Of a stretch of 64,000 bases of DNA, positions 40,001-51,995 are shown piece after piece. The stretch spans positions 424,385-488,384 of the forward strand of contig WBMV01009196.1 of assembly GCA_013396655.1 (NCBI GenBank), given 5' to 3'. Both the position numbers and the translations under genes were made by a program. Source of the stretch: Campylorhamphus procurvoides. Its lineage: Eukaryota > Chordata > Aves > Passeriformes > Dendrocolaptidae. Numbering within the stretch: position 1 is the first letter of the stretch; each line of letters opens with the position of its first letter. Below the pieces are notes generated by a model. The model ran no database searches and had not been told where the DNA came from. It was given only the letters and a program-made list of their open reading frames with translations.

Positions 40001-41149
40001 TGTGACATACACAATCATTAAAAACACTTTGAAAAATGAGCAACAAAAGCACACTCTGAGGTTGGTGTGCATTTTTTTTCCCTCTAAATAATTCCCTCAT
40101 TTTTAGGATATTTGTATAACGGACAATGCAGAAGTTGTTGAAAGCAATATATGGTGTTCGCTTAGATGAGAGCATGCTGATAAGGAGTGGCACATGTCAT
40201 GACAAGCATTTCTCTTTACCTCATTACCTCTCATTCTTTCCAGTTTCTCCTCTTCAGCAAAATGCTGAAATGTGACTAAAGCAATACCAGTGATTAAAAT
40301 GTCATATTGCTCTATATTTCCCTATTTATCTTATTTTTGTCATCTACTCAGATAGGTACATGCAGTCATGGAGGGAAAATGGTAAATCAGTGACGCTGAA
40401 ATTGTTGCTTATTTAAAAGATGAGCATCATGCCTTGCTGCTTAGTCCATGTGTGTCTGTAAGCAGAGAGAGGAAGAGATGAGGGAGTGTGTCAGTGCATG
40501 TGTGGGCATGTGTGTTGTATACAGAATAATCTTGTAATCATCAGGAGGCTTATTTTTGGTGGGATAGGTGGTACCATATAAATTTGGCAGCACAGCTTGC
40601 CTCCTTAGAAAACTGTTTGCAATGCTATTGCTAAGCAGCATTAAGAACTGAATGATTCTGCCTATCTGTAATGTTAAACATTCATGAAAATTTCGTAGGT
40701 CCCTTTTTGCAGCAAGCATGCTAAGTAGATTCTGTGCAACTGTATTACAGCTGCATTTGCAATTTTACAGTTAAAAATATATCAGTACTTTAATTATTAA
40801 TCCTAATATGCAGGGATTCAGAGCATTCTGATAAAATAGTCTCCAGATCAGGCAAGTTCTCAATAAGAAAAGGCAAGATATACCTGCAATAGACATCATC
40901 ATCCTCATCCCCTTTAAAGAATGTAACCAATCTTCACTAAACTGAATTTATATAAATGTTATTTTTTGCTGCATATGGATGAAGTTGTCCTCCATTCTTC
41001 CCCAAGACATACCTGCCTGGAGAAGGACACTGAAAGACTCAGTCACCTAGGGGAGATGTCAGGGAAGGATTGGTCATCCTGTGCCTTCACATAAGAGATC
41101 TGCAGTCTGTTGCACTTTGTGAACTTTGGAGTTCCTCTGTTTCTTTCTC
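37042..41149. other. Unique AT-rich non-coding sequence
   Basis: No named repeat. Open frames at 37989-38300 (minus), 39274-39552 (plus, two overlapping) and 40441-40719 (minus) were inspected and not supported. TG-rich imperfect repeats lie around 40447-40520. Confidence 0.45.
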
Positions 41150-41534
41150 ATCATTCATGTTGCTGAGAAAGGGTAGGATACGGTCCGTCATGAATGAGTT
41201 AAGTTCCTCAAAGAATCACCAGCAAAGATGTCGGCAAAAGCAGGTTTAAGTAAAAAATGAAAGCACAACAAAGCTTGTTTGCAAGTTACACTCGCCTAAT
41301 TCCCAGATGGTTAAAGCACACAGTGAAAAATGGAAGTAGAATCTAGCATGTATCAATCTAAAAATAAAATAAACCTAAAATTATTTACATGCAGGCTGGG
41401 AATGGAAAAAAAAGTTAGGGATGGGTAAGGGGGGAAAAAGAGTAAGTGACATTCCCACTGAGTTACAAGCTTCAGGATGGAACTCCTTGCCAAACTTAGC
41501 CCCAGACTTGACCAACAGTTCAGGCCTAAAGGTT

Positions 41535-41556
41535 TTAACAGCACTTAACAGCACTT
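41535..41556. repeat. TTAACAGCAC direct repeat
   Basis: Two back-to-back copies of the ten-base unit TTAACAGCAC followed by TTAA. Confidence 0.7.
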
Positions 41557-41754
41557 AATCAATAGCCTTATTTAAAAAATTTAACAAAAGATTTTATAGA
41601 ATTTACTATAAGCACAACTGTAACTCACTTATAGGCTTAACTTACAAATCTAACGTATTTAAGAATCTGAGAGAGTAACCTTCATAATACATTTGCTATA
41701 GCATATTAACATTCTCATGAACACAGACATAAAGTACAGGTACAAAGTATATAC

Positions 41755-41957
41755 CTGTGAAAAATTTCCCTAAAGTTCAGTGAAGTACTCATGTTGGATG
41801 ACTTTGCATCTCCTTGAGCTTTGAAGATTGAGGCTCCATAGTCAGTGTTTGGAAGTGGTTCTTCCAGTATAGCAGATGAGAGTTTGCTAGCTCTGAGAGG
41901 TGTGCCACTCCTAGTGAGATTGCTGGTTATAGCCTGCTGTGTTCCAGGAGAGCTCAA
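41755..41957 (-). other. Exon-like open stretch with donor-like end
   Basis: About 67 open codons on the minus strand (includes SGTPLRASKLSSAILEEPLP and ends STSLNFREIFH) run into CACAG|GTATAT, a fair donor sequence. Upstream, CCTGTCCTTAG is acceptor-like, but an in-frame TGA follows immediately, so a different acceptor would be needed. The serine-rich, unassigned peptide could equally be a chance frame inside a retroelement leader. It leaves 2 bases of a split codon, which does not fit the phase of the 37 kb exon. Confidence 0.18.
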
Positions 41958-42330
41958 AGGGTCTCACTAAGGACAGGGTCATGAGGGAGTTAACTCTCAT
42001 CGTCACAATTTTCCATCCTTGCCGCAATTCAGGTCAGTGACTTTCTTTGAAAGTTCAATAACAAATATGTCGTTCCATTTGCATTGTTAGTCAGGCAAGA
42101 AGTAAGTTTCTAGGGCAGTTTGTTAAAAAATAGGAGTTTGTTAGACAACATAAGTTCCTGGGAGCAGACAGTGTTTCCGATAAGCTTTAGGCCAGGTGTT
42201 GTTCATCAAGGCTGAGGCCTAACAAGCATTTCTGAGAACACAGTGCAGCTAATGGAGGTGTCACCACCAAGGGGGAGAGCATGTACTCAAGCTGGCACAT
42301 AACTTCAGGTTCATCCTATACAAAGGCATC

Positions 42331-45300
42331 TGGTCTTTCAGTCTGGTGACTAAAAGACAGGTAGATGCCGCTTCAAACACTCCTTTTTGCTCACAGAGCA
42401 CAAAGCCAAGGGTCTGAGCCACACTCAGTCTGTGAGTCATTTAGGCATGAGTAGAGCCTTGACCATCAAGTGTGCAGGCAGGTGCATGTCTCCTCCTGCT
42501 CTGTCTCAGAGAAACAGTCATTAGCAAATAATGATTAATCAGATGATTCTACCACACATTTTTTTATTTTTGTATCAGCTGTTAGCTGGAAGTAAAAACA
42601 ACTCTCTAACTATTATTTGGATTTCTATGGTCCAGAGATGCCTTCATGTTGCATCATTTGCAATAGTTTTAAAGACAGTCTCTGACACGTAGACACCGAA
42701 AATCATTCTGCAATGTTTTCAATGGAAAGAGCAACCAGTGTGGTAAGATCACTGACTACTATACTATATGAGGTGCTGGTTCTCATAGTTATCTGTCAAT
42801 CGTTTCTGTGTCTACCTAATATCTCTTGCTTTTTAGGCTTTAAACTTTGTAGGGCATGCAGCCCTTTTGTTAAACGTTCACAAAAAGTACTCCTGTGCTG
42901 AAAAATAAAATGGTGTTTAGCCTATACATCAGTCTTCAGACAGGAGGATGCAGCAGGTCTCCCACCTATGAACCCAAGCTTTCTCCCATCCCAGGATAGT
43001 TTTCGCTGTACCATGCCTAGGAGCTACTCCTGACTTGTACCATTGCTGACTTGTGCCATCCCTTGCAGCAGCCCCAGACAATGTCTTAGTGAGAACCACA
43101 TGGCACAAGACAAAACCCCACACAAGGGAGAGTGCTGATGACCAAATAGTGGTTACTGAAGAGTAATCAAGCCTGAGTCTGTTTAGATGCAGACACAGGT
43201 GCTTCTACAGCACTGTGGGGTCCTGAGGTTTTGACTTCTTTAATGTGCAGTGAAAGTATAATTAAGGTTTAGTTGTAGCTCTGGTCACTACAAACCAAGT
43301 CGGAAGTCACTGTTGCATCATTGCTAGGCTGTGCATGTACCTGTGTTTCAGGGCATAAAAATGTCTCTATTGTGCGAAAGGCAAATTCAGACAATCCTAG
43401 TTAATTTTTCCAGGGATTCCAAAGTCCTACAGTCCCTAAACAGTTTGTTGTACTTGTATTACTGCTTTATCTTGATACATGGGCTGTGCCTAAATCTATC
43501 TGGTCTGTACTCAAAGCTGTTTCTGATCACATTTCTACTGAAAGCAAGATAGAAATATATTTCTTAATGTATTTATTTCCAATGGAAAAAAAATTCCTTG
43601 TGTTATGGGGTTCTGATCAGATTACAGTGATTTTTTCCAGTTTTTTATTAATTGAATTAAGATTGGTTAAAATGACAAAGTGTAAAAGTTATTATAAGAA
43701 GCTGGCTAATTATTCTAAAAAAATATTTGAAGTTCAATAATGAAAAGATTATATCTGTAAAATTGTACAGAGATAGACTGTTCATCAGAATTGAAAGATG
43801 GTGGGTTTTTTTCAAATAAAAAATCAAATTTGCACAAAATTTCAGTTTTCTATGACTCTCATGGCAATTTTTATCTTATATCTTTCAACGTTCTTAATTT
43901 TATTGACACAAAGAGCTGTAAAAAAAAGGAATAATAATGCTTGGTCAGTGATTTTTGCTAAAACTCCCTGCACTTTTGTACTCAGAAACATGTGTTTTTC
44001 AAGTTCTTACACAACCTTTTTGTGAAGGAAAAGAAACACTGATTTATCACCCAGTCAAAACTGAGTTGCACACATAGCAAGATGAATATTTATGAACTTT
44101 TCACTGTCTAGAGCCTCATCCTGTACTGCATGCAGTGGAAACACACTGACTTACACGAGTTGAGAATCTGCTTAATATAGGAAATCTTATAAAAGACAAT
44201 TTACAAGGAATAAAACTAAAGCCAAGTTTTTCATTCTGAAATATTCAATTATCTACGTTATTAATATACCTATAAATGCTGTAGAAATCTAATCTGATGG
44301 AGTTATTTTAGGTCTTTTAGTACCATGAGTTTTACCATTCCCTGCTCAAAAGTAATGCCATATAAAGCAAGAATCCTATTTTTAAATGCAAATAAGATTG
44401 TACAGTGTGTTGAAGCTAGTAAGTCTCAAAAGGCTGGGAATTGGTGTTAAGAGTGAAAAATAATGTGCTTAGAAAGGAAATAAAGAAATATTTCCATTTA
44501 CTTGTTTTGAAAATCGTTGACATGGTTTAGATCAGCTACAATTGAGTGGCAATTTCTTCTGTCTAGTATCTAAATATTTGTATATTTAAATATTTGTATA
44601 TCAATAATATTTTAGCAGAATGAAATTGACATACTTAACCAATTTTGAATCCATTTAACTTTAAATGGGCATTCCAGATTTCATTATTTACTGTTTTGCA
44701 TGCTGTTAAACAAACTTGAAACATTTGAAATATTGTCAAATCTAATATAAAGTTCTATTGAAAATGTGGGGTTTTTTTATTTCAGTCCTAAAATGCACCT
44801 TTAAGTATAAGAAGATGAAAAATGGAAAACACCAATCTACCTCACTTCAAAGGAAAATGCTGAACACAAAAGCCCCTTAGTAAAAAGTAAGGAACAATTT
44901 GCAGCAAAATATATTTGCTCTTGGAAAAAAACAGAAAAAAATTATAGGCCATTCTAATCATGACTCTGTAACATTTGTATAAATTGTATAAACTTCTACT
45001 TCTAAAATACCCAGGAGACAAGGGGGAAATCAAATTAAATTCTGCCTCTTTCAAAAGGGGAAATGATGCCTGACATATGTCAAAATTCCATCCCAAGAAA
45101 TATAGCAGGATGGATTATAAGAGAACTGATCTCTACACTTTTGCAGCCAATTGGTGTTGGCTCCAGCTCAGGTATGTGACAGGAGGTCACAAACTTGAAT
45201 TGCCCTGCTAAAGTGCTGACTTGATAGAAAAATCCAAACTTCATTTGTTGCTGTACTGTTTCCTCCAGGTAATAGCCGTTTATTTATTTGCATGCTCTGC

Positions 45301-46330
45301 ACACCCTCTCTGGTGTAAAGCTCTGCACTTTTGTCACTATTGCTGTAAACAACTGCCAGGGGACATGTGATAATGGATTGATTTATGTTGAAAACATTAC
45401 CATGTAGGGAATTGATATACAGCCTTCATTATATTATTGTTTCCAATACATATTGGAGCATTCCTGTGAAAACAATCTTTATTTGCAATTCAATTGTTAC
45501 TTGGATATAAAAATATGCAATACAAGACCTTTCTCTGGTCTTTTAAAAAAATTCTTGGGAGAACAATACCTGACCATAAGTCAAAACCAGCTTTTTTAAA
45601 CAATCCAAATTGCGAGACTTTGCTTTCATAACTGATTAAGTAATGAACAGTCTGGATGCTTTGTGGGTAAGAACGCACAATATTTTCTTTTGTTGGAAAG
45701 TATATTTTATAAAGATCAAATGTCTGCACTGAAGGGAAAAGAGAATGAAGGCAGAGTAAAGCAGACTGTCATCAGGAAAGGTCTAACTAAAGCATTTATT
45801 TTGCTTCCTTCTTTTATTTGTTTTCTTTAATATTAAATAAAGTCTGAAACTCTTTGCTAAGCAGAGGTTTTTGTGAAACCAGGTTTTACAGGCTAATTGG
45901 TCACTCATTTCTTAATACATTGATGATATAAACATGGACTGACTGAAAGATTTCTTATATCCATAAATTTTGAAAAAAAAATGGGACACATTATCAAGAA
46001 AAATATATTTAGGGGGCATTAGCTCAGAGGCTTTTCAAGATAAGTCTCATTACTGTTCTGCTTATACGGAAAAATTAGAGAGGATATTGCTCATCACTGA
46101 GCTAATGTTTATGTCCAAGACAGAATTACACAACACCTTCACCAAATGTCTCTGATGGTGAAAGCTGGTCACCTTCCTACACAACTGAGTCTGTGCAAAG
46201 TTTTAGACTAACAATTGAAATCTGCTTTTAGACAAAACATTCAAAGTTTCTGTACTTGGGGTATGGGTACTTTTTTGATGGCTGGCTACATATGACACTG
46301 TTTAGCTCCTTGTAAGGATGGATCTTCTTG
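42331..46330. other. Unique AT-rich non-coding sequence
   Basis: Contains a 15-base tandem duplication at 44571-44601 and an octamer-containing stretch at 45230-45480 (see findings). Open frames at 42929-43123 and 43331-43740 lack gene context. Confidence 0.45.
44571..44601. repeat. Tandem duplication of TAAATATTTGTATAT
   Basis: Two identical 15-base copies separated by one T. Confidence 0.85.
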
Positions 46331-46434
46331 CAGGAAGAAAGTAAAAAAGAAAAAGAAGAAAAAGAAAAGAAAAAGAAAGAGGAAAAGAAAAAGAAAAATA
46401 GAAAGAGAAAAGAAAGAAAAAACAAAAAGAAAAA
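46331..46434. repeat. Purine tract (AAAAG/GAAA)n
   Basis: About 100 bases almost entirely A and G on the plus strand, built from AAAAG, GAAA and GAAAAA units. The 90-codon phenylalanine/serine frame on the other strand (46228-46500) is only its translation. Such mirror-like homopurine stretches can form triplex DNA and are mutation-prone. Confidence 0.92.
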
Positions 46435-48386
46435 TATAATAATGGGGAAAAAACATTTTAGGTTGTTTTGATTTGCTTTTTGTGCTAACATATAATACAT
46501 AAGTAAAAGTTGCTCACTCTCTTAATATGAACACCTCCATAATTACTTTTTCATCCAAGTTTCTATGTGGTCCCCTGAACATCTAGCTTTACTTTAGGGT
46601 TGCTTTCAGCTTATACCGACAGACCATTTCAGGGCCACAGATCACAGGTACAACACAAAGCCAGTGTGGGCTTGTGACTGTCCTCTTTAGCTATATGGGA
46701 CTCTGGCTTATCAATTTCAGTTTGGATTCCTATCTTTCACTACCTTCCCATACAGTGGGGTGTTTCTGCCTACTAACTTCTTTTTTCCCTTCAGTTCAAT
46801 TCACTGATCAGCTTACATTCTGGTGTTAGCTATGCTTCTTCTCCATTCACACAAGCCTCACTCCTGAAGATAGAAAGCACCTGAGAGACTATGTTTCTGT
46901 ATCTTGCAGACTGGTCCAAAGCTCTCCTCTTTAAATCCTTAGAGAGCCTCAATTCAGAGGCATCTGATTCAGCTCTTCAGTCCTGTCATGCCATTTCCAG
47001 AAAATTAAGGACAAAAATTTTTTTGTCTGGACAGGATTTCAATGTGTGAACGAAACCAATTAGCGTGTAATCAAACAGTTTTTCAATCAGGAACCAAAAC
47101 AAGAAAGCAGTGATTATTTTGTGATGAACTCCACTCCCTTCTTCAGCATTCATAGATACTGTGTTGGATTCATGCCATGTTTTGTAACATGCAACACAGC
47201 CTGTCTGAAAAACTGGGGTTATCTGCACAAGACAAGCAATACAGCAAACTCAGGATGCCAGCAACCATATATGTCACCAGGTGTGATACCCCTTGAGGAC
47301 AAGCCTCAGTTGTGGTTTGTACAAAAAGTGTTAAAATAATTTTCCAACAGAAGGTGAAGTCTCTAGAAACAAAATTCCATTCTCTTACAGCTCAAACTAA
47401 CAGCAAAGAGTGACCAGTGAATGACATTGAATGGCAAACAAACCATCACAATTACAACTATATATAAAAAATGGGCTTGGTGAAAATGTATATTCTGACA
47501 AAGCAGAAATATTTACAACTGAACTAATGGTACAACTTTGTTTCGCTGTAGGGGCCCAGAAATGACCAATATGTTTCCAGCAGCACAAAACAAAACAGCT
47601 TGCGTGGAGCAGTTTAGTACAACATTGTAAGCCTGCAAATTGGCCTCTTGAACCTCTCAAACTTCACATCAATTTAAGCAAATGCTTAAATTCAGCACCT
47701 GGTATGTGGCCATTCATGCATAGCAAAGAGAACCTCAGCACTGACATGCCACGTTATATCTGCAAGAAATGTAAAAATAATTCTGTTTCCTAAGTGATGT
47801 AAGGCATTCCTGAACCATAATGAGTTTGATAAATCTAATAGTCAAACAAATCTAATAGCTGTGATTGACAAAAAAGTATAGAGAACCAGGGGATTCACAG
47901 AATGCAGTCACCATTTCCTTGTCTCAATTTTCTATCACTTTATTTAATAACACTGAAAACACTGAAAGGCCAGTATTAAAAAAAAAAAAAGTATGGGGAA
48001 ACTACAGATGCCTGAAAGAATACAGCTGTGCAGCCCAGGTTCTGATTTCAGGCATGTTTTGTGTAAAGTAAGTGAAAATGAAAGCTTATAATAAGATCAG
48101 TGATCTGCAAGGTTTTGCAATTTGTTATGTAGTTCATAGGAGATTTGCTAAAACCTCGCTGGCACAGATGAGAAACAGAAGTGAAAGCAGGGAGGAATTT
48201 GCATACACAGTGCAGATTTCATTGTTCCTGGCAAAGCTGCCCTTGATTTGCTTCAGTCATTGTAACAATCAACCCAGCCAACTGTTTACATGCTCTCCAT
48301 TGTGCTGGTGTTGGCTAGGAAATGGCAGGCGCAACGAGATTTGCTTTCTGTTGGCACTCTGGGGAGCAGCAGGAGTTCACACACTT
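46435..48386. other. Unique non-coding sequence
   Basis: A13 run near 47979-47991. No gene or named repeat recognised. 48080-48380 reads as denser, non-repetitive sequence with transcription-factor-like motifs (see findings). Confidence 0.45.
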
Positions 48387-48411
48387 GACAGACAGACAGA
48401 CAGACAGACAG
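48387..48411. repeat. (GACA)n microsatellite
   Basis: Six uninterrupted tetranucleotide units. It accounts for the repetitive part of the open frames on both strands at 48072-48572. Confidence 0.93.
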
Positions 48412-50981
48412 GCCCCTCTTTCCAAGAAACAAGACAGTGGCTTGCTTGCTCTTGAGCTGTAGTATTGTGACAATGAAGCATGTGTGTCTGAAAGCAGGAC
48501 ACACAGCATGGTTTGGGTTACAGGGAAGAAAGGGTGAAAATTTAAGCAAAGTGTAGAGAGCCAGAACCTCATGAAGGCTTTAAACAGCTACCCCTCCCTG
48601 CCCAGCTACTTACATCTCAGCTACTCTGAAGTAACTTCTCCCAGAGAAAGACAGGTGAGGGGACAGGAAAAGTGTATTCATTCTTAACTCACAACTGGGT
48701 GTAAGAAAGGAATGAAAATCAAACTGTGCAAAGGGATATGTAAATACTTGTCCTTTTACTAGAAAAGGGGTGGCAGGGTTGCTGCTGCCATAGCAATGTA
48801 GTCACAGCTGAAATTATGATAAGCTCTCAAATTTAAACGCAATCACAATCAAACAGAGGGCTCATGAAAGACAATCCGCCTGTCCTCTCCCCCATCCTCC
48901 CTTCATTCATGACTGTCTTAATGGGTTTAGGTTGATAGGCCTCTTCCTTGGCCCACCCTAGTCTGATTTGAAATGCACGGATGAAAACATATCTCTAAGA
49001 TATTTCAAAAACTTTCTGGAGTGTTTAAAACTGAGATTTCTTAAGTTGTGCAGTCTTTTTCTTCAGTCTACTTTCTAGAACAAGAAAAGATGCCCCTGAG
49101 GAATAAAGGATTACCATTGCATGGATGGAAAGTGTTTGTAAAACAATTTGAGTTTACAATTCGCATTGTTTAAAGAATAAAAAAATAAAATCCTATGACT
49201 GGGGATGAAATAGGTTGGGAAAGGAGAGTTTTTTTACTATTTTTAATTTTCTTTCAAAGTCTTAATCATAACCACTTCTATTAAGGCAAAGGAAAAACTT
49301 ATTGCTGGGAACATTCATTCAGTCATACATTACTGCAGAGAGCAATCAGCAGTGGGCCATATTCAAATGGCTATATTTCTCCTTCAAAATGTAGGTGAAT
49401 TATACTCCACATCTTCACTGATTGTTGGTGAAAAAAAATCTCAGTCAGCAGTAGTCTAACCCTTTCTCATCAGTCTACCTGCTAGATTCATATGATATAC
49501 GTCCCTGAAAATCATACTCTGAGCTCGAAGTAATTGGGGAAATATGATGACTAACCTACAGAGTAGAAGAGTGAGGGAAAGATTCCTCAGCCAAACAAAA
49601 CACAAAGGAATGTACACTTGAAAACAGAGAAGTAAAACTGGTGTTATCGACAGGCTGAATTCCCCAGTGAAACAAAATATCCAGGAATATAATTTAATAA
49701 GGTAGAAAGCAAAGTAAGCATTTTACAACTCTATTATATTTTCCTTACAAGTTTTCTCTGCAAATACAGAAAAGACAAGAATGCAATTTCCTTTATATGG
49801 ATTATTAACATTTCGTTAGTTGGGATTTATTTATACAAGTCTGACTAATGGCTTGAAATGAAATGGCTATAGCAGGGAAATGATAAATTATCTAGTGCAT
49901 AACACTGCTTAAAACCTAAACATGTGTTTATAGTTGCTGTTCTGGGATAGTTGCCAAAGGGACATTTTACTTAGCAAGTTATATTAGTATATGATTTTTT
50001 TTCCTATAAACAACAAAAAAGTATCCAAAAACAATAAGATGGGAGAGAGGGAGGAATCTCATTTGTTTGCTGCAAGGAAGTACTAGGAATCAGATTTTCA
50101 AAGGTATTTCCATGTTGTGGTAATTAAAAAACTCATTTCTTAATATAGTTTGAGTATAATTTTCAGTAAGAGTACATGCTACCTAATATACACTTTGGTT
50201 ATGTGATAAAGAAGCAATCTCTCAGCATGTAAGGCTATCACTGCAGAGTCAGTTGTAGTACATGGAATGATGGTATGGTTTAATTTTCAGAGTTGGTTGA
50301 AAAAGTAACTTGCAGTCATACCACTGAGGACTAATGAATACTAATGAAGTTCTTGACAATCCTTTGAGATAAAGAAAAAGAACTGAAAATCCATAATCCT
50401 ATTCTTGAAGATTCATTCTGTAACAGTAACTGTAATACATTTGAACAAAAGTCTTAATGACAGGGGAAAATAAAATCTTGAAATCTACTGTGTATCGCTT
50501 ATCCTTGAAAATCTTTACTTCTTATGACATAAGGACAGCCATTTTTACTTGAAAGGAAATAAGAATGAAAAACATTTAAATACCATTAAATGAGAAGCTC
50601 ACAGTAAATATACACACCATCAAGCTACCAAAGGAATAAAAGATATGCCACAAAATCAGAAGTAATATTCAACTGAAGAAAATGGAAAAGAGATTAAAGT
50701 TCAGCAGGTTAAATGTAAGCTATAATAAGGCAAGCCAGAAAATATTTTTCAGAGAAATGTGCTAAAGGCATAAAAACTATCAAGAAAAACAATTGAAATC
50801 CTCATGAGTAGGAAGCTTGCTGAGAGCTAGTATGGCCAATAGAAAATTCAGGTGAAAAGGAAAACTAAAGAAAAATATCACAGCAAAACTAAGTGAAGTC
50901 TTTATATCAGTATAGATGGAATGTATAGGGGGTTCTCATGCTGGTCATGCAGGGAAGAAATGTCCAAAAGAAGTACTATTG
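48412..50981. other. Unique AT-rich non-coding sequence
   Basis: No gene seen. 48815-48960 has runs of homeobox-like and GC-containing motifs that might be conserved, but this is not testable here. Confidence 0.45.
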
Positions 50982-51070
50982 TAGAATCACAGCATCACAC
51001 AGTAGTTGAGGTTGAAAAGGGCCTTTGAAGGTCATCTGATCCGAACACCACCAACCCAACCTTCCAGTTA
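50982..51070 (-). mobile_element. CR1 LINE 3' end fragment
   Basis: TAGAATCACAGCATCACACAGTAGTTGAGGTTGAAAAGGG-type sequence, followed by CCTTTGAAGGTCATCTGATC and CACCACCAACCCAAC, matches the complement of the CR1 tail and terminal 90 bases. Severely 5'-truncated. Confidence 0.88.
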
Positions 51071-51489
51071 CAGAAAAGATTTTGGAAAAAAACGGAGAGA
51101 AAGAATACCATGAGAGGATGAGTATGAGACATTATTTACCCAAAAAGTCAAACAAAATTCTAACACAAAATAAATGTCTACCAGTGGGTTTAGGACATTA
51201 TTTTAATTATCATGATAAGATTAATACAGATTTTTTCAGGGCAGTGAAACTTAAGAATGACCATGGAAAATATTAAGTTGAATTCAGTATTCATGAATTC
51301 AAAGCAATATACATTGTAGACAAAAAACAGCCTACTTATTCACACCTATAATGATGTCCAATAGAAGAGGTAGAAAAGATAACTGGGGGAGCACTGTATA
51401 CAAAGGAAAACATTGCTAAAATGTGGCATACAGAAAGTTCAGATATATTTTAAAAGCAATAAAAGAAAACATGCAAGCAAGCAAACACA

Positions 51490-51995
51490 GAAAATATTTT
51501 GCATCTGGTCTTGAATGTTGCCTGTAGTTCTAGTTTCTCAAAAGGATATAGTGAGATGCAAAGAGAACAACACTGAAAACAAGAATGACCAGAGGTACTG
51601 AGCAAACTTCATCCAAGAAGAAACACAAAGTAGTAAGCAAAAAGTGCAAGAGCCCTCATGGTGGACAAAGAACATCTGAAAGTTGGTGTTGTACAGGTCA
51701 AGATTCATAAAATCATGAATGAAGTTGTGATATTTCTCATATTACCCAAGTATGAAGTCATCCAATGAAATTAGCAACATGATAACAATCAGAAAAAAAG
51801 GTAGAATTTATTTTCACACATTGTGCTAGTAGTGCCACAGGATGTTGTGTAGACTTAAAATCGACATTACCTAGAAAAATAATAGATGGATGGGAGGTTA
51901 TGAGCAGGCTAATAAAATCAATGGCCTGAACACAACCTACTGCAAAGGAAGTCTTAAAATGCTAACTGCTACAAGCTGGGAAGCCACATAGAGGG
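51490..51995 (+). mobile_element. Ancient CR1/L3-like LINE relict
   Basis: A much older element in the plus orientation. Stretches that fit the 3' region of ancient amniote CR1/L3-type LINEs are: GGTCTTGAATGTTGCC, a block around AGTGAGATGCAAAGAGAACAAC, GATTCATAAAATCATGAATG, AAGTCATCCAATGAAATTAG, TTTATTTTCACACATTGTGC, GCCACAGGATGTTGTGTAGA, an AATAGATGGATGGGAGGTTATG segment, and GCTACAAGCTGGGAA. Order and spacing agree with the family, but divergence is high and both ends are indistinct. It is non-coding now. A distant CR1 subfamily of birds cannot be separated from a pre-avian insertion by eye. Confidence 0.68.

Larger units (their letters stand above)
41150..42330 (-). mobile_element. Suspected old LTR retroelement segment
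   Basis: This block differs in texture from its flanks. On the minus strand it carries runs such as GAGTTAACTCCCTCATGACC, CCTTAGTGAGACCCTTTGAG and ACTTATAGG-type repeats, which remind me of avian ERVL-like LTR or leader sequence. I cannot define TG...CA ends, a target-site duplication, a primer-binding site or any gag/pol frame. The assignment rests on impression, not alignment. An alternative is an ordinary gene region containing the exon-like stretch at 41755-41957. Confidence 0.28.

Noticed and set aside
36805..41957. Joining the 41.8 kb exon-like stretch to the 37 kb exon as one transcript
   Set aside because: The first would end with two bases of a codon while the second opens in phase 0. 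Joined, the frame stops after three further codons.
46228..46500. 90-codon minus-strand Phe/Ser-rich frame
   Set aside because: Pure translation of the homopurine tract.
48072..48455. 127-codon plus-strand frame, longest in the window
   Set aside because: Its end is the translation of the GACA microsatellite, two other frames overlap it on the minus strand, and nothing recognisable is encoded.
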